The translations under genes were made by a program, and so were the position numbers. The notes below the pieces were generated by a model. That model was not told where the DNA came from. It saw only the letters and a list, made by a program, of their open reading frames with translations, and did not search any database. From Combretum micranthum (lineage: Eukaryota; Streptophyta; Magnoliopsida; Myrtales; Combretaceae), in the NCBI GenBank assembly GCA_024138025.1, contig JAMXBD010001041.1, positions 248,001 through 312,000 of the forward strand: a stretch of 64,000 bases of DNA, given 5' to 3'. Shown piece after piece: positions 1-9,995 of this stretch (position 1 is its first letter; the number at the start of each line of letters is the position of its first letter).

Positions 1-822
1 TAACCCCAGAAAACCTCTAAGTTGTTTCACATTTCTTGGAAGGGGCCATTCACTGATGGCTCGTATTTTCTTAGGGTCAGTAGCTACCCCCTATGGAGTG
101 ATGATATGACCCAAATACTCAATACTTGAAACCCCAAAGATGCATTTACTTCTTTTCAAACATAACTTCTCCTTGCTCAGTATTTCGAATACCTTCTGTA
201 GATGTTCTGTGTGCTTGTCCATATCATGACTATACACTAGTATGTCATCGAAGAAAACCAGCACAAACTTTCTTAAAAAAGGTTTGAATATTTGGTTCAT
301 GAGAGCTTGAAAGGTGGAAGGAGCATTAGTTAAGCCAAAAGGCATAACTAAGAACTCATAGTGCCCTTCATGAGTTCTAAATGCCGTCTTATATACATCA
401 TTGGGATTCATCAAGATCTGATGGTAACCCGACCTCAAGTTTAACTTGCTGAAATAATTGGCCCCACATAATTCGTCAAACAGATCCTCAATAATTGGAA
501 TTGGGAACCTATCTTAATAGGCTCTTATTCAACTCCCTATAGTCCACACACATTCTCAGTGTTGTCCTTTCTTTTTACCAACACCACTGAGATGCAAATG
601 GTTTGTAGGTTGATAATTCCACTAGTCAACATTTCCCTTACCATTTCCTCTAAGGACAGTTTTCTGTAAGGAGAGTGACGTAAGGCCTGAGGTTGACTGG
701 TCTCTACTTCTTGAGTGTATCCGATGATTTAAGGATCTCTCTGGTAGGGAATTTGGTTCTTCAAATATGGCATGGTAATCTTCCAATAATGCCACAGCCT
801 GGATGAACCTGTCACTAGGCAT
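1..822 (-). pseudogene. Ty3/gypsy reverse transcriptase and upstream linker, broken
   Basis: Reverse transcriptase copies element RNA into DNA inside the virus-like particle. The stretch 438-91 reads RSGYHQI, then [20 protein letters not shown], then [11 protein letters not shown], and the catalytic box FFDDILVYS, followed by [15 protein letters not shown]. These are the fingers, palm and thumb landmarks of gypsy RT. The frame continues upstream with [16 protein letters not shown], then breaks near 520. Upstream at 822-622 the linker preceding RT is seen as DYHAIFEEPNSLPERS followed by a damaged N-HRI motif and PYRK-like remnants in another frame. At least two frameshifts separate linker from palm. 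Sequence left of base 91 has a stop or frame change right after the GHII motif, then runs out of the window. Confidence 0.85.
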
Positions 823-839
823 ACTCTCTTCCTCGTTTC

Positions 840-1535
840 CAGTAGCTTTAATGACCCAACATTGTATTTCGGGAATGGGTGATTTGAGTCATTAGTTGTG
901 CCAGTTTGCTTCCAGTGATGTCATTCAGGGGTTCCTGTTTCCGGCTCAATGTGCAGCCTTTTCCTTCCACATGAACTCCATAACCATGTCCTGGAAGTTC
1001 CAATTGATGTGTCCTATTGTTGTAAGCCAGGCATTCCTAAAATGAGATCATAGGAGGATAGAGGAAGGACATAGAAGGTTGCCCTGAAAATCACTCCTTG
1101 CATCTGCCACTAGAAATCTGCCACTTGATGTCTGCTGTTTAATTGTGTTCCATCAGCTAAGGTGATCCTTATAGGGACAATTTCTTCAATGGTACACTTA
1201 GTAGCTTTAACTAAAGCTTCATTGATAAAATTGGCTGAGCTTCCGGTATCTATCAGTATGTTTAGTTTCTTTCTCTTATAGAAACCTTTGATTAGCATAC
1301 TGTTATTGGAATCTACCATCGGATTCCCTACTGCACAGACTGTCAACTTTGTCATGTCTTCTTCCAAATCAGCCACCCCTTCATCTATATCCATCTCAAT
1401 ATCTCCCTGATCATCTCCTTCAATTACCAACATGTTCAATCTCTTGCTTTTACATCTATGTCCTGGTGCAAAGGGTTCATCACACCAAAAACAGATTCGT
1501 TTTTTTTTTTGTTCTTCCAGTTCCTCAGGGGTCAT
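840..1535 (-). pseudogene. Gypsy zinc knuckle and aspartic protease region
   Basis: The open stretch 1535-1110 begins TPEELEEQKKKRICFWC and carries a knuckle of the form CFWCDEPFAPGHRC. This C-x2-C-x7-H-x-C pattern is typical of a group of plant gypsy elements rather than the canonical CCHC spacing. An acidic spacer follows, then the protease active site LIDTGSSANFI and the flap-like ITLADGTQL. The frame ends at 1110, but another frame continues with FYVLPLSSYDLILGM, the C-terminal hydrophobic-Gly motif of retroviral-type proteases. So the protease is complete in outline but split by a frame change. Bases 840-1020 are degraded spacer toward RT. A run of ten T (1501-1510) encodes the lysine run and is a plausible slippage site for mutations. 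Confidence 0.82.
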
Positions 1536-1572
1536 TCGTTTGGTTGTTCTTGAGTTGGAAATAGTGTTCGGT

Positions 1573-2520
1573 TTAGGGTAAGTGTTTGAGGCTTGGGTGA
1601 GGGAACCTATGGAGGTGGTCGTGTATGGGTGTGAGTTTGAGTTCTGGAATTGTGTGGGTTAGAAGATAAGGAATTGGAAGGTTGTGAATGGTAAGAGTAT
1701 GTGTGAGTGTTGTATGTGGTGGCTTGGCTTTTTGTGGACTAAGGTTGCCTTGGTAGATAGGGTAGTGGCTTCTTGTACTTAGCAAGAGTGAATGCTTGAT
1801 GGAGGGTGTAGGCTGGAACATGCAATTGGGAACGTATTCAGGTCTTAACCCGCTGAGGAAACAGCTAATTAAGTGTGATCAGGCAATTGCACTTGTGGTG
1901 ATAAATGCATAAACTCATCTAAGTAATCTTGTAATGACTGTCGTTGTAGTTCTTTAAGGTCAGCCATGGGATCTTCGAAAAATTTTTCATTAAATCTAGC
2001 TTGAAGAGCTTTTGTAAGTTCTTCCCATGTCATTGGATAAACCTCAGTTCTAGATTTAGAATAAGCAATGTACCATTCATATGGTTTATCTTCAAGATAC
2101 TATAAAGCAATGCTCACCTTAAGATGCTCAGGGGTACCATCCAGAGCGAAGAACTGTTCGGCTCTCAACTGCCTTCCTAAAATTATCTCCATAAAATGGA
2201 AATTCTAGTTTAGTACCCCTTATTGGTAATTGATATTCTCCATTAACTCCTGTTAATGTGGTTGGTGCAGGTTCTGCTGGAGCTGTAGTATGCTTCTTCC
2301 CCTGCAATCCAACGCTCGAAGGGGATCCAATGCTCGCCACCTTACATTGCAGATGCTGCCTGATTTCTTGCAGTGCTTGACCCTGTTGATCGAGGACTGC
2401 CTGTTGTGCCTTGAGTGTGTCAGTAAACAACTGAATCCACCCATCATTTTTCTCAGCCTTGTCTACCATGGCACGCACAGCTTCTTCCAGCTTCTTGTAA
2501 TCACGCTGCTCACCTCCCAT
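1573..2520 (-). pseudogene. Gypsy gag (capsid) pseudogene
   Basis: Gag forms the particle shell. The N-terminal part 2520-2128 starts MGGEQRDYKKLEEAVRAMVD and has a helical, Gln-rich stretch and the segment KLEFPFYGDN that usually precedes the retrotransposon gag domain. The gag domain follows in another frame: YLEDKPYEWYIAYSKSR, MTWEELTKALQARFNEKF, ADLKELQRQSLQDYLDEFM. It is separated by frameshifts and a TAG stop. The last part (1821-1573) is low-complexity and no longer reads as gag. The start at 2518-2520 is chosen because it follows the primer site directly and matches the usual short leader. Translation would stop early, so this is a dead copy. Confidence 0.8.
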
Positions 2521-2530
2521 GTTACAGAAG

Positions 2531-2542
2531 GCTCTGATACCA
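2531..2542 (-). other. Primer binding site, initiator tRNA-Met type
   Basis: On the minus strand this reads TGGTATCAGAGC, the complement of the 3' end of plant initiator tRNA-Met, and is where minus-strand DNA synthesis starts. Two bases separate it from the LTR end at 2545. This fixes the LTR/internal boundary and the orientation of the element. Confidence 0.88.
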
Positions 2543-2544
2543 GA

Positions 2545-2940
2545 TGAAGCGCGGAGGAATTAATATTCGTATGGAGTAGGGGTTCGAATACAAACCCCTT
2601 TCTAATACTCGAATTCAAGTATCTGTAATTGTGTTTGTAAGATAAAAACTGTATTTGTCTTAGTACAATGGTGGGATACTTATACAATTTAGTATCCTGC
2701 TCATGCCTTGAGCATGTTGCCAGCTAAGGTGGAATATAAGATCTTAACCAATTAGTAACAGAATATAACTAAGGTAACAAACACTTGATGAAATAGCAAC
2801 AGAAATAACAAACAACAATAACAATAACCGGTCCATAAGCAATGGGCCAAGCCCACTAGCATGTCCTTTTGCTAGCCCAGTCCACGAATAGCCCAGCCAC
2901 AAACTCGGTTAAGCTCCTTCCTGACTTCCACTCGTGCGCA
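2545..2940 (-). repeat. 5' LTR of the gypsy element
   Basis: The LTR edge next to the primer site is set by the CA terminus (TG at 2545 on the plus strand). The far edge is not proven, since no partner LTR or target duplication is visible. A TATA-like stretch on the minus strand (TTGTATAAG, near 2674-2690) is a candidate core promoter. The proposed end near 2940 is only the last CA before sequence of different character. Confidence 0.5.
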
Positions 2941-3669
2941 GGACAGAAGACATCTCCTTCATCGTGTTCCACTGCCCCTCTTTCCCAAACCCTAAATTCA
3001 ATCTTCTAGTTGGCTGTGTGGTGTCTTTAATGGTGGAATTCAACCGCAGATCATTAAACTTTTATAAATATATGAAAAACTTTGTGGGGCAAAAAAGGAA
3101 AAACATTCGTGAAGAAACAATACAATATTTCCACGTTATCAAGATTTAAGTACCTACACTTTATTAGCTAGAAGAAATATAGTAAACAAGTTAAAAATCT
3201 TTGGTTTTTACTTTTTAATTAAAAATAACGTCCCAGCGTAATCTTTATAGAAAAAAATGATATACTAAATAGCAAATTGCGAGACATTTCAAGAACAGAA
3301 TAATAAGCCCAAAACAAGGAAAATTATTAGAATGAAGGAAAAATGAAATATAGACTTACATTGTTGTTGCACCCCATTCTTCTAGTATCCACCAAACCTT
3401 TTGAAAGTGTTTTATAGAGATATATTTCCAATAACTTACGAATGAGATCAAGAGTTTTGGACGTTTGATTTGGAGATTGGAGGAGGAAGCTATAGATTGT
3501 GTGGATGGACGTAAGACGAACAATAGTGAAATATACAGGCAAGGTTCATATGTGTACCTAAGATTCAACTTCGGACGAGACTGGCTAGTTGGAGAAAACG
3601 TAGGACAGCGTCTTCGTTGTCTTATGCGGACAATAATAGCGTTGAGCAAACGCACAGATAATTGTTGCT

Positions 3670-3700
<31 letters not shown>

Positions 3701-4139
3701 GCGCGCGGGGGGCGGGGGATGGGGGGGGTGGGGGGTGGGTGGGGTGGTTGGTGTGGAAAGAACAAGAAGGAAGAAAAAAAAACAAGTTGGATCCAGATTT
3801 TTGAAGAAAATGCATTTTATCTTTTAGATATATGTATGTACGTAATTAAGTAACTATGATGTATAAAGTAAGAATTTATATGAGTTTTAGGAAACTAAAT
3901 CAATAAAATTAATTAAATTGGAATAAAATAAAAAGGACATAGAAAACCAATACAAATGAAAAACCAAATTAAAACACAAACCCAGCTAAAAGAGAACGAA
4001 CAATAAGTAAATTACACATCATGTCTCTGAGGTTGTTCAAGATTCACACCCTTTTTTTTTGGGGGGCTGAAAGATTCAAACGCTTGAGCCTGTATTATAG
4101 ATAGAAGAATCTTCCACTATATTTTGTCCATCTACCTTA
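2941..4139. other. No gene seen; AT-rich intergenic DNA
   Basis: No coding stretch here has recognisable homology or codon-like character. Open frames near 3327-3853 come from a short moderately GC region and the G tract, and conflict with one another on both strands. A short T-then-G run also occurs at 4052-4066. Confidence 0.6.
3669..3756. repeat. T-run followed by 22-G tract and G-rich low complexity
   Basis: Eleven T (3669-3679) are followed by 22 consecutive G (3680-3701), a CGCGC spacer, then six further G blocks of 3 to 8 bases up to about 3750. The plus strand has many G-runs in close succession, so it could fold as a G-quadruplex. Homopolymers this long are also a common place for sequencing or assembly length error. 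Confidence 0.9.
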
Positions 4140-4269
4140 TTAATCTTTCAAGCATAACATATATTGTTTTTGCTAGCATCGTGAGAACTAAAGCCTCCAT
4201 CACTTGTCGCTGTACAAAATTTGTTTTTTCAAAGCCATGTTAATCTTTCAAGCATAACATATATTGTTT
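4140..4269 (+). repeat. 30-bp direct repeat with exactly 100-bp period
   Basis: The same 30 bases, beginning TTAATCTTTCAAGCATAACA, occur at 4140-4169 and 4240-4269 without mismatch. The sequence between them is not otherwise repeated. No transposon ends are evident. Confidence 0.9.
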
Positions 4270-4717
4270 ATGAATATATATTTTTTGTTTTCACTTGCTC
4301 CAACCAATCACGAAAATTGCACTTTCAATATATTATTTTTAAGGTTAATGACATAATTGCCATCTTAACTTTACTCAAATAAGCAATTAATTAACTTAAC
4401 TTTCAATTTGATCTATTTATACTTCTTTTTTTTTTTTTTGGACATAAGCAGCACTTATATATATAACTTAACCATTATCAAATACAACATCCGAAGGGTT
4501 AATACCCGACATACATAAATTGATATCTAAAAGGGCTAGCTTTAGGAGTTGGGAAGGGGGGTTGCACCACCAATCCATCGGACGCATCCCTTTCCTAGTA
4601 CAAGTAGCTACCCAATCAGCGACCCTATTTGCTTTTCTGGAAACAAAAGAAATAACCGGCTTGTCAACAAAGCCTTCAAGGATCCCTTTTTATATTTTGT
4701 AGAGTGGGTTTGGTAGC

Positions 4718-5084
4718 CTAATGGGCTTTTCCTTCCTGATTTAAGCAGCTCTGGACCACAGAGAGGCAATCGGACTCCAACAAAAAATTGGACCACCCCA
4801 TATCAGCTGCCAAGATAAGCCCCAGATGGATAGCCCTACATTCCACATCCTCCATGTTTTGTTCGAAACATGTCATGGTTCGGCCCCACCAGATTACCTT
4901 CACTATCACGAGCCACCACACCCAATCTTGCTCTTTCCCATTTCGATTTCCATGACGCATCCACGTTTATCTTTATCAGTCCCAGCTGTGGTTTTCTCCA
5001 GGCTTTCACCTCAGCTTCCTGGCCTTCTCTGTTCTCCTTGTCTTTCGTTGCTAAAGAGGCTACCGCTTCCATCATTGCTCGCGC
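4718..5084 (-). pseudogene. LINE ORF2 C-terminal RNase H domain
   Basis: RNase H removes template RNA from RNA:DNA hybrids. The 5075-4836 stretch gives WRKPQLGLIKINVDASW (first catalytic Asp) and LGVVARDSEGNLVGP. The overlapping 4960-4718 frame gives ECRAIHLGLILAADMGW (catalytic Glu) and FLLESDCLSVVQSC (catalytic Asp). The switch of frame around 4850-4870 is a frameshift within the domain. This arrangement is known for plant L1-clade elements whose RNase H resembles archaeal-type enzymes. From about 4700 to the T run at 4439 there is 3' untranslated sequence. Confidence 0.9.
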
Positions 5085-5496
5085 CTAGGCCAACACTTTC
5101 ACCACCTCAATTCTACCACCTTCCATCACCGCTTTGCATCTAGAGGTCCAGATACACCAAGCTACTATGTTGACATTGGCATCGCTTCTGCAAAAATGCT
5201 TTCCTCCCTTGGCTGAGACTTGAATGATCCAATCGAAAGCGGACTTGATTTGCTGCTTGTCTACTCGGATTCCCAGACACCCAAACCATATTTGGTGGGT
5301 CCAATCACAGATCAGAATTGCATGCTCGATCGATTCTCTCTCTCCGCAAATTGAGCATAGGGGATCAGGTAACGCTCTTCTGTTGTATAGCAATTCTGCT
5401 GTTGGGAGGGAGTTAGTGCCTATTCGCTATAGAAAATGTTGGATTTTGGGGAGGGTTTTAAGTTTCTAGACTTTGTTCCAGCTCGAACTTAAGATG
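5085..5496 (-). pseudogene. LINE ORF2 zf-RVT (zinc-binding reverse transcriptase) domain
   Basis: This region follows the RT thumb and reads NRRALPDPLCSICGERESIE then HAILICDWTHQIWFG. That is the C-x2-C...H-x4-C pattern of the zf-RVT domain of plant LINE proteins. A frameshift near 5400-5500 separates it from the RT. It continues with NIVAWCIWTSRCKAVM, which leads to the RNase H domain. A TAG stop at about 5084 interrupts the junction. Confidence 0.88.
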
Positions 5497-7100
5497 CTAT
5501 CTGATGTGGAGGCTATGGCTGCTAATGGGTTTTTTTTTATTTGCTTTCAGGTTATGATATGCTGATTTGACCGTACACACCCCCTCTCTCGTATGCGGCC
5601 ACACCAAGGAATCTGCTTTGTGTATTCTATTAAGAGGTATGTTCAAGACCCTTGTCGCATCCTTAGTAGACACAATCTGCTTTACTCTCATTGAATTCCA
5701 TGTTGTTGTTTCCTGTTTGATGAGGTTTTTTACTGTGATGTCCTCTGTGTCCTCAACCCCAATATAGCTAGGGATAGCTTCTTTGATTAGGGGTACCCAT
5801 TTATCTTTAAACACTCTAATTCTATCTCCTGTTCCTACTTGCCAAATCCCTTCCCTGAACAACTCATCCCTTCCTTTTAGTATGCTGTTCCACGCCCATG
5901 AAGGTCTTCCTCCTCTTGGGGCATCTCTAAATTCCTTGTTAGGGTAGTAAATTCCTTTAAGGAATCTAACCCACAGATCCTCACTGCCCTGTTCGACTCT
6001 CCAAGCTAGTCTGGTTAACAAAGCTAGGTTGAAAAGATGGAGGTCCTTAAACCCTAAGCCTCCTTCCACTTTAGCTTTGGATAGCAATCCCCAGCTCTTC
6101 CAATGAATTCTGTTTTCCTTTCTTCTTTGCCCCCAAAAGAAATTGGCAACAATACTATTCATGTCCTTACACCACTTATCTGGGTAACAAAAACATGACA
6201 TAGAATACATAGGAATTGTTGCTATCACAGACTTGATTAGGACCTCTCTTCCAGCTTCGGTGAGCAAGTTCTTCTTCCATCCCTTAAGCTTCCTTATCAC
6301 CTTTTCCTTGACAAACCCCAAGGCCTCATACTTCGAGCGCCCCCACAGCATAGGCAAACCTAGATATAGCCCTGGATCTTTAGAAACTTTTATCCTCAAT
6401 CTCCTTCCAATGTTCTGTTTCAGCTGGGAGTCTGTATTAGGGCTGAAAAAAATGCTTGACTTCTCTAGATTCACCTTTTGACCCGAGGCTTTGCAGAATT
6501 TATCCATGATTATGGTAAGTTATTCAATTTCCTCCATCCTTGCTTTTGTGAAAAACAGAGAGTCGTCTGCAAAAAAGAGGTGTGAGAGGACTGGACACCT
6601 GGGTTTTATTTGCATACCCGGAAGCTTTCCACTTTTTTTGCTTTCTTCAATTCCCCGAGATAGGACATCTGCCACCAAGATTAACAAATAAGGAGACAGG
6701 GGATCCCCCTGTCTTAAACCTCTACTAGGCTTAAACTGAGAAACTTTTTTACATGTAGAATCACATTGAAATGTACTGTTGAAACACAGGACATGACCCA
6801 ATTTATCCATTTTCCTTCAAAACCATATTTAGCTAACACATTTCTCAAAAAACTCCATTCAACTCTGTCGTAAGCTTTATTCATATCAACTTTTAGGGCA
6901 CAAAAACCTTTTTTACCTTTCTTTTTGTTTTTTAGAAAATGGAAAGCTTCATGGACAATGATGATGTTGTCATGGATCATTCTACCCGATATGAAAGCAG
7001 TTTGATATTCAGAGATTAGGTTCTTTAAGCAAGGTTTCAACCTATTAACTAATATCTTAGATATGATTTTGTATAAAAAGTTGCATGACTAATAGGCCGA
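5497..7100 (-). pseudogene. LINE ORF2 reverse transcriptase domain
   Basis: Reverse transcriptase of the non-LTR type. Visible blocks are KPCLKNLISEYQTAFISGRM, FCALKVDMNKAYDRVEWSFL with the first catalytic Asp, SRGLRQGDPLSPYLLIL, and the catalytic SHLFFADDSLFF. They continue in 6507-5497 with CKASGQKVNLEKS, YLGLPMLWGRSK, KLKGWKKNLLTEAGREVLIK and FFWGQRRKENRIHWKSW, the thumb region typical of plant LINEs. Three segments (7040-6714, 6810-6520, 6507-5497) are in different frames or parted by a stop: a shift around 6750 and an in-frame stop near 6517. All catalytic residues are still present, so inactivation comes from frame lesions, not active-site loss. Confidence 0.92.
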
Positions 7101-8615
7101 AAGTGAGAGACATTTTGAGGGCTATGGATTTTTGGGATAAGAACCAGATCAGTATTGTTCAGGAAGGGGGGAAACGAACCTGAGACAAAAAAATCTTTGA
7201 CCGCATCAATAACCGATTCCCCGATGATAGTCCAAGAGCTCTGGTAAAAGATTCCTGAAAATCCATCTGGTCTTGGAGCCTTTAAGCCTCCCATTTGCCA
7301 AACAGCCTCTTTAATTTCCCCCTTCTCTACTTCCTTGCATAGGCTTCTATTCATATCCTCATTCACCTTTTTTTCTATCCATTCCAGACAGCTTCCATCA
7401 TAACTTTCTACCTCCGCAGCGTATAGCTTCCTGAAGTGGTCTGAGAACTCTTGAGCTATTGCTTCTTCATTCTCTATCCACTTTCCTTCCCTGTCCTTTA
7501 GTCTCATCACTCTATTTTTGTTTCTTCTGATCCTTGTAGATTGATGGAAGAAGGAGGTGTTTCTGTCTCCCCAATTCAGCCACTTGACCTTAGCTCTTTG
7601 ATGCCAGTATTTTTCTTCTCTTTCCCAGAATGCATTAAGCTCACCAAAAAGCTTCTCTTCCTCCTCCAAATCCACCCCATTTGGGTCCTTCTGGATATTT
7701 GACAGTTTTTGTAAGACATTGTCAATTTGAATTCTATTATTTGGGAAGTTTTCCACACTCCATCTCCTTAGGCTGACTTTGCATAAATCGAGCTTTTGGA
7801 GCAAAGATTTCCAGACATCACCTCTAAAATCCCTCCTCCAAGATTTATCTATTATCCTTTTACACTCATTCGAAGTCAGCCACATATTCTCAAATCTGAA
7901 GTTTCTAGTATGCTTTCTTCCTTCCTTGACCATATTTACCAGAAGCAAAGCATGATCAGATGTGCTCGAGGGGATGTGTTCTACTCTGCAATTGGGAAAG
8001 TTTTCAATCCATCCAACCGAAGCTACTCCTCTATCCAGTCTTTCCCTAACCAGATCCACTCCTTTCCTTTTGTTACTCCACGTGAACTTAGGTCCACTAA
8101 AACCCAGATCCTAGAGGGCTGAATCCTCCAAAAAATCTCTAAAACCCCTCATAGTTCTTCTATCTACACTTCTTCCTCCTTCCTTTTCATGTTCATATAG
8201 GATGGCATTGAAATCCCCAACACACAACCATACATCCCGACCTTTAGCAATATCTGTTATGGATTTCCAGATAGTTTTCTTTTGGTGGTAATCCGTGGGT
8301 GAATGGACCCAGGTCACATAGCCAATTCTCTTTCCATCTTCCTAGAAAATTTGAGAGTCAATGAAGAAATACGATTGGTTGACTATATCCACTTTCAGAC
8401 TGTCATTCCACCACAAAGCCAGCCCACCAGCAAGACCTCTACGATTCACATAGAAGCTGCCCCCAAAACGGAGTCTACTCTTCCGAAAAACTTTCTTTAT
8501 TTTTTGTTTCCATAAGGAAAACCAAACTAGGATTGTATTTACAAACAAGGCCTTTAAGGTTGCGAACTGTCTCCGGAGGCCCTATCCCTTGACAGTTCCA
8601 GCAAAAGAAGCTCAT
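7049..8615 (-). pseudogene. LINE ORF2 N-terminal: endonuclease and linker to RT
   Basis: ORF2 begins at 8615 with MSFFCWNCQGIGPPETVRNL, the classic plant LINE endonuclease start (the WNCQG motif). The frame breaks around 8490-8500, then resumes as FGGSFYVNRRGLAGGLALWW. Further blocks are YVTWVHSPTDYHQKK and CVGDFNAILYEHEKEGG (8317-8111), with the catalytic GDFN box, and the SSTSDHALLL motif with the catalytic Asp-His near 7960. After the endonuclease, residues rich in charged amino acids lead to WLNWGDRNTSFFH and to LKAPRPDGFSGIFYQ, the entry to the RT fingers, ending FRPIS. The intact 336-codon stretch 8059-7049 breaks within RT motif 1. The nuclease would nick target DNA to prime cDNA synthesis. 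Frameshifts near 8495, 8330, 8090 and 7085 make this copy inactive. Confidence 0.9.
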
Positions 8616-9217
8616 GGCTCCCGTGTGGCTATTGAAGGCCAGCCACCACTACCTATAAAGTCTCTAGATTCAATCGGGACATCAAACCATTCATTAATCT
8701 CAGCACAAGTTGTAATTTTGAACTCCTTCCTAAGTTTTCTTGTGACACCTCTCTTTTTCATGACCTGGGCTTTCATCATATTACTTTTTCCTTTCTTTGC
8801 CTTTAACTGATTCTTGGAGCCACTGTACATATTTTCCATACATTCCTCTTCAGCTTCCACTAGACATAGCAACTCCTCCTTATCCTTTGCGTTCTTTAGG
8901 ATCCCTTTCTTAGCCTTTTTCAGTTTATTCACCTCCAACTCCTCTCCTATCCTCTTAATGGTTAGACATTCCATGTCCATGAAAAGCTCATTCGGGGATA
9001 TATACGAATTAACAAAGGTTTCTGTATAGGGTTGGGAAGGTTTAGGTTCCACCTGTGAAGGTATGTTGAATACCAGCTCGCAAGCCTCAACTTGATTTGG
9101 AGATGGGGAGGGCCAAAAGGGAGGTTGTTTTAGAGGGGGGAGCATGGGTTCAGGATCTATTTTATACTTAAATGAAACTTTCTTGTACACAAAAACTACT
9201 TTTTGATGATATGGCAA
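8612..9217 (-). pseudogene. LINE ORF1 C-terminal part
   Basis: ORF1 proteins of L1 elements bind the element RNA and act as chaperones. This 201-codon open stretch has a Pro-rich N-terminal part (EPMLPPLKQPPFWPSP), a Lys/Glu-rich charged middle (KRIGEELEVNKLKKAKKG and KNQLKAKKGKSN), and ends GGWPSIATREP. The RNA-binding N-terminal domain and CCHC knuckle expected in plant ORF1 are absent, consistent with 5' truncation. Its TGA (8614-8612) overlaps the ATG of ORF2 (8615-8613) as ATGA. The assignment rests mainly on position ahead of ORF2, as the tail itself has no diagnostic motif. Confidence 0.7.
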
Positions 9218-9689
9218 CCTTTACTTATAAAATGTGTCACGTGAGTTGACATGGCACTAAATATTTATTTTATTTCAAGTATAATTAGGGCTAACTTAAA
9301 TACAACAATAAAATATCAATCGCCTACTCATTAGCCTTCACGCAGAGATCGACTTAATCGACCCCACGCTTTCTTAATTTTTTTCTGTTATATGTTGCGG
9401 TCCTTGAACCATTTATTATATACAAGGCTAGTGATAATTCTTTTTCCAATGTGGAACAACTTTCTGAATACAGTATCTATTGTCTCCTTCCTGACGTAGT
9501 AACAACTAAAGCTGTCAAATTTCCCTTCCATTCCTAAAACATCCTCAAAACCTCTTCAAAAACATAAAATCCTGAAGTCACCTTTTATAGAACTGGATCT
9601 TTGCTGCATTTAATCCTTCTTGTAAAATTTTAGCTAAACTTGCCTGTATCATGTCGAGCTGGATCCTGCGGCATTTGGGTCTTTTAAAA
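9218..9689. other. No gene seen
   Basis: Flanking DNA of the LINE 5' end. No open frame with supportable homology, and no clear repeat. Confidence 0.5.
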
Positions 9690-9979
9690 ATATTGTTCTG
9701 AAATGGACAATATAGGTCCTATATACATATATATATATATTGATCCGAGGTTGAAGTCGCCTATAGTCAATTTGGTGAAGTTCCGCAACTCCATAACCAA
9801 TTTGGTGGAGTTCCTAATGAACTTTTTCCACCAATGCTCCCATGTAATCAAATTGTGGGAGATTTTGATGAACCTTTTCGGCCATTGCAACCACATAATC
9901 AATTCCTAATGAACTTTTCTAACCATTGCAACCTCATAATTAATATAATCAATTTGTTATAGTTCCTGAAGCACCTTAT
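9690..9979 (+). repeat. Degenerate tandem repeat, left part (split by CACTA)
   Basis: Units of roughly 60-65 bases contain a variant of AATTTGGTGGAGTTCCTAAT, then GAACTTTT, CATTGCAACC and CATAATCAA (for example 9770-9830, 9830-9905, 9905-9960). The last unit stops at the CACTA insertion and resumes at 19416 with CACCCTTGCAACCCCATAAT. An (AT)n run at 9722-9740 precedes the array. The nearby open frames on both strands are by-products of this repeat. Confidence 0.65.
9977..9979. repeat. CACTA target site duplication, left (TAT)
   Basis: TAT directly precedes CACTA at 9980 and is repeated at 19413-19415 after the right terminus. A 3-bp duplication is diagnostic for CACTA elements. Confidence 0.8.
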
Positions 9980-9995
9980 CACTACAAGAATTTTG

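Larger units (their letters stand above)
1..2940 (-). mobile_element. Decayed Ty3/gypsy LTR retrotransposon, 5' part
   Basis: Read on the minus strand the order is LTR, primer binding site, gag, zinc knuckle, aspartic protease, linker and reverse transcriptase. This is the order of Ty3/gypsy elements. The rest of RT, RNase H, integrase and the 3' LTR would lie left of base 1. The reading frame is broken several times: stops in gag, a frame change before the RT and stops between protease and RT. The copy cannot encode a full polyprotein. The outer LTR end near 2940 is uncertain because the partner LTR is not in the window. Confidence 0.85.
4426..9217 (-). mobile_element. Plant L1-type LINE, 5'-truncated, inactive
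   Basis: Minus-strand order is ORF1 remnant, then ORF2 with apurinic endonuclease, reverse transcriptase, zf-RVT zinc-binding region and RNase H, ending at a 14-base T run on the plus strand (4426-4439), which is the poly(A) tail. No LTRs are present. Plant L1 elements of this kind carry a C-terminal RNase H, as seen here. ORF1 lacks its usual N-terminal domain and zinc knuckle, so the copy is probably truncated inside ORF1 near 9217, a normal result of target-primed reverse transcription. I could not identify a convincing target site duplication. At least five frame breaks or stops lie in ORF2. Confidence 0.9.

Noticed and set aside
3465..3827. 120-codon plus-strand frame ending in poly-Gly (and the overlapping Pro-rich minus frame)
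   Set aside because: The frame is extended only by the G tract. No domain, and equally good frames on both strands show it is compositional.
4426..9240. Target site duplication of the LINE
   Set aside because: AT-rich candidate matches (TATTTAT...TTC) on the two sides are not longer than expected by chance.
9703..9909. Overlapping plus and minus frames around 9684-9909
   Set aside because: Both follow the (AT)n run and the degenerate tandem repeat, so coding on either strand is unlikely.
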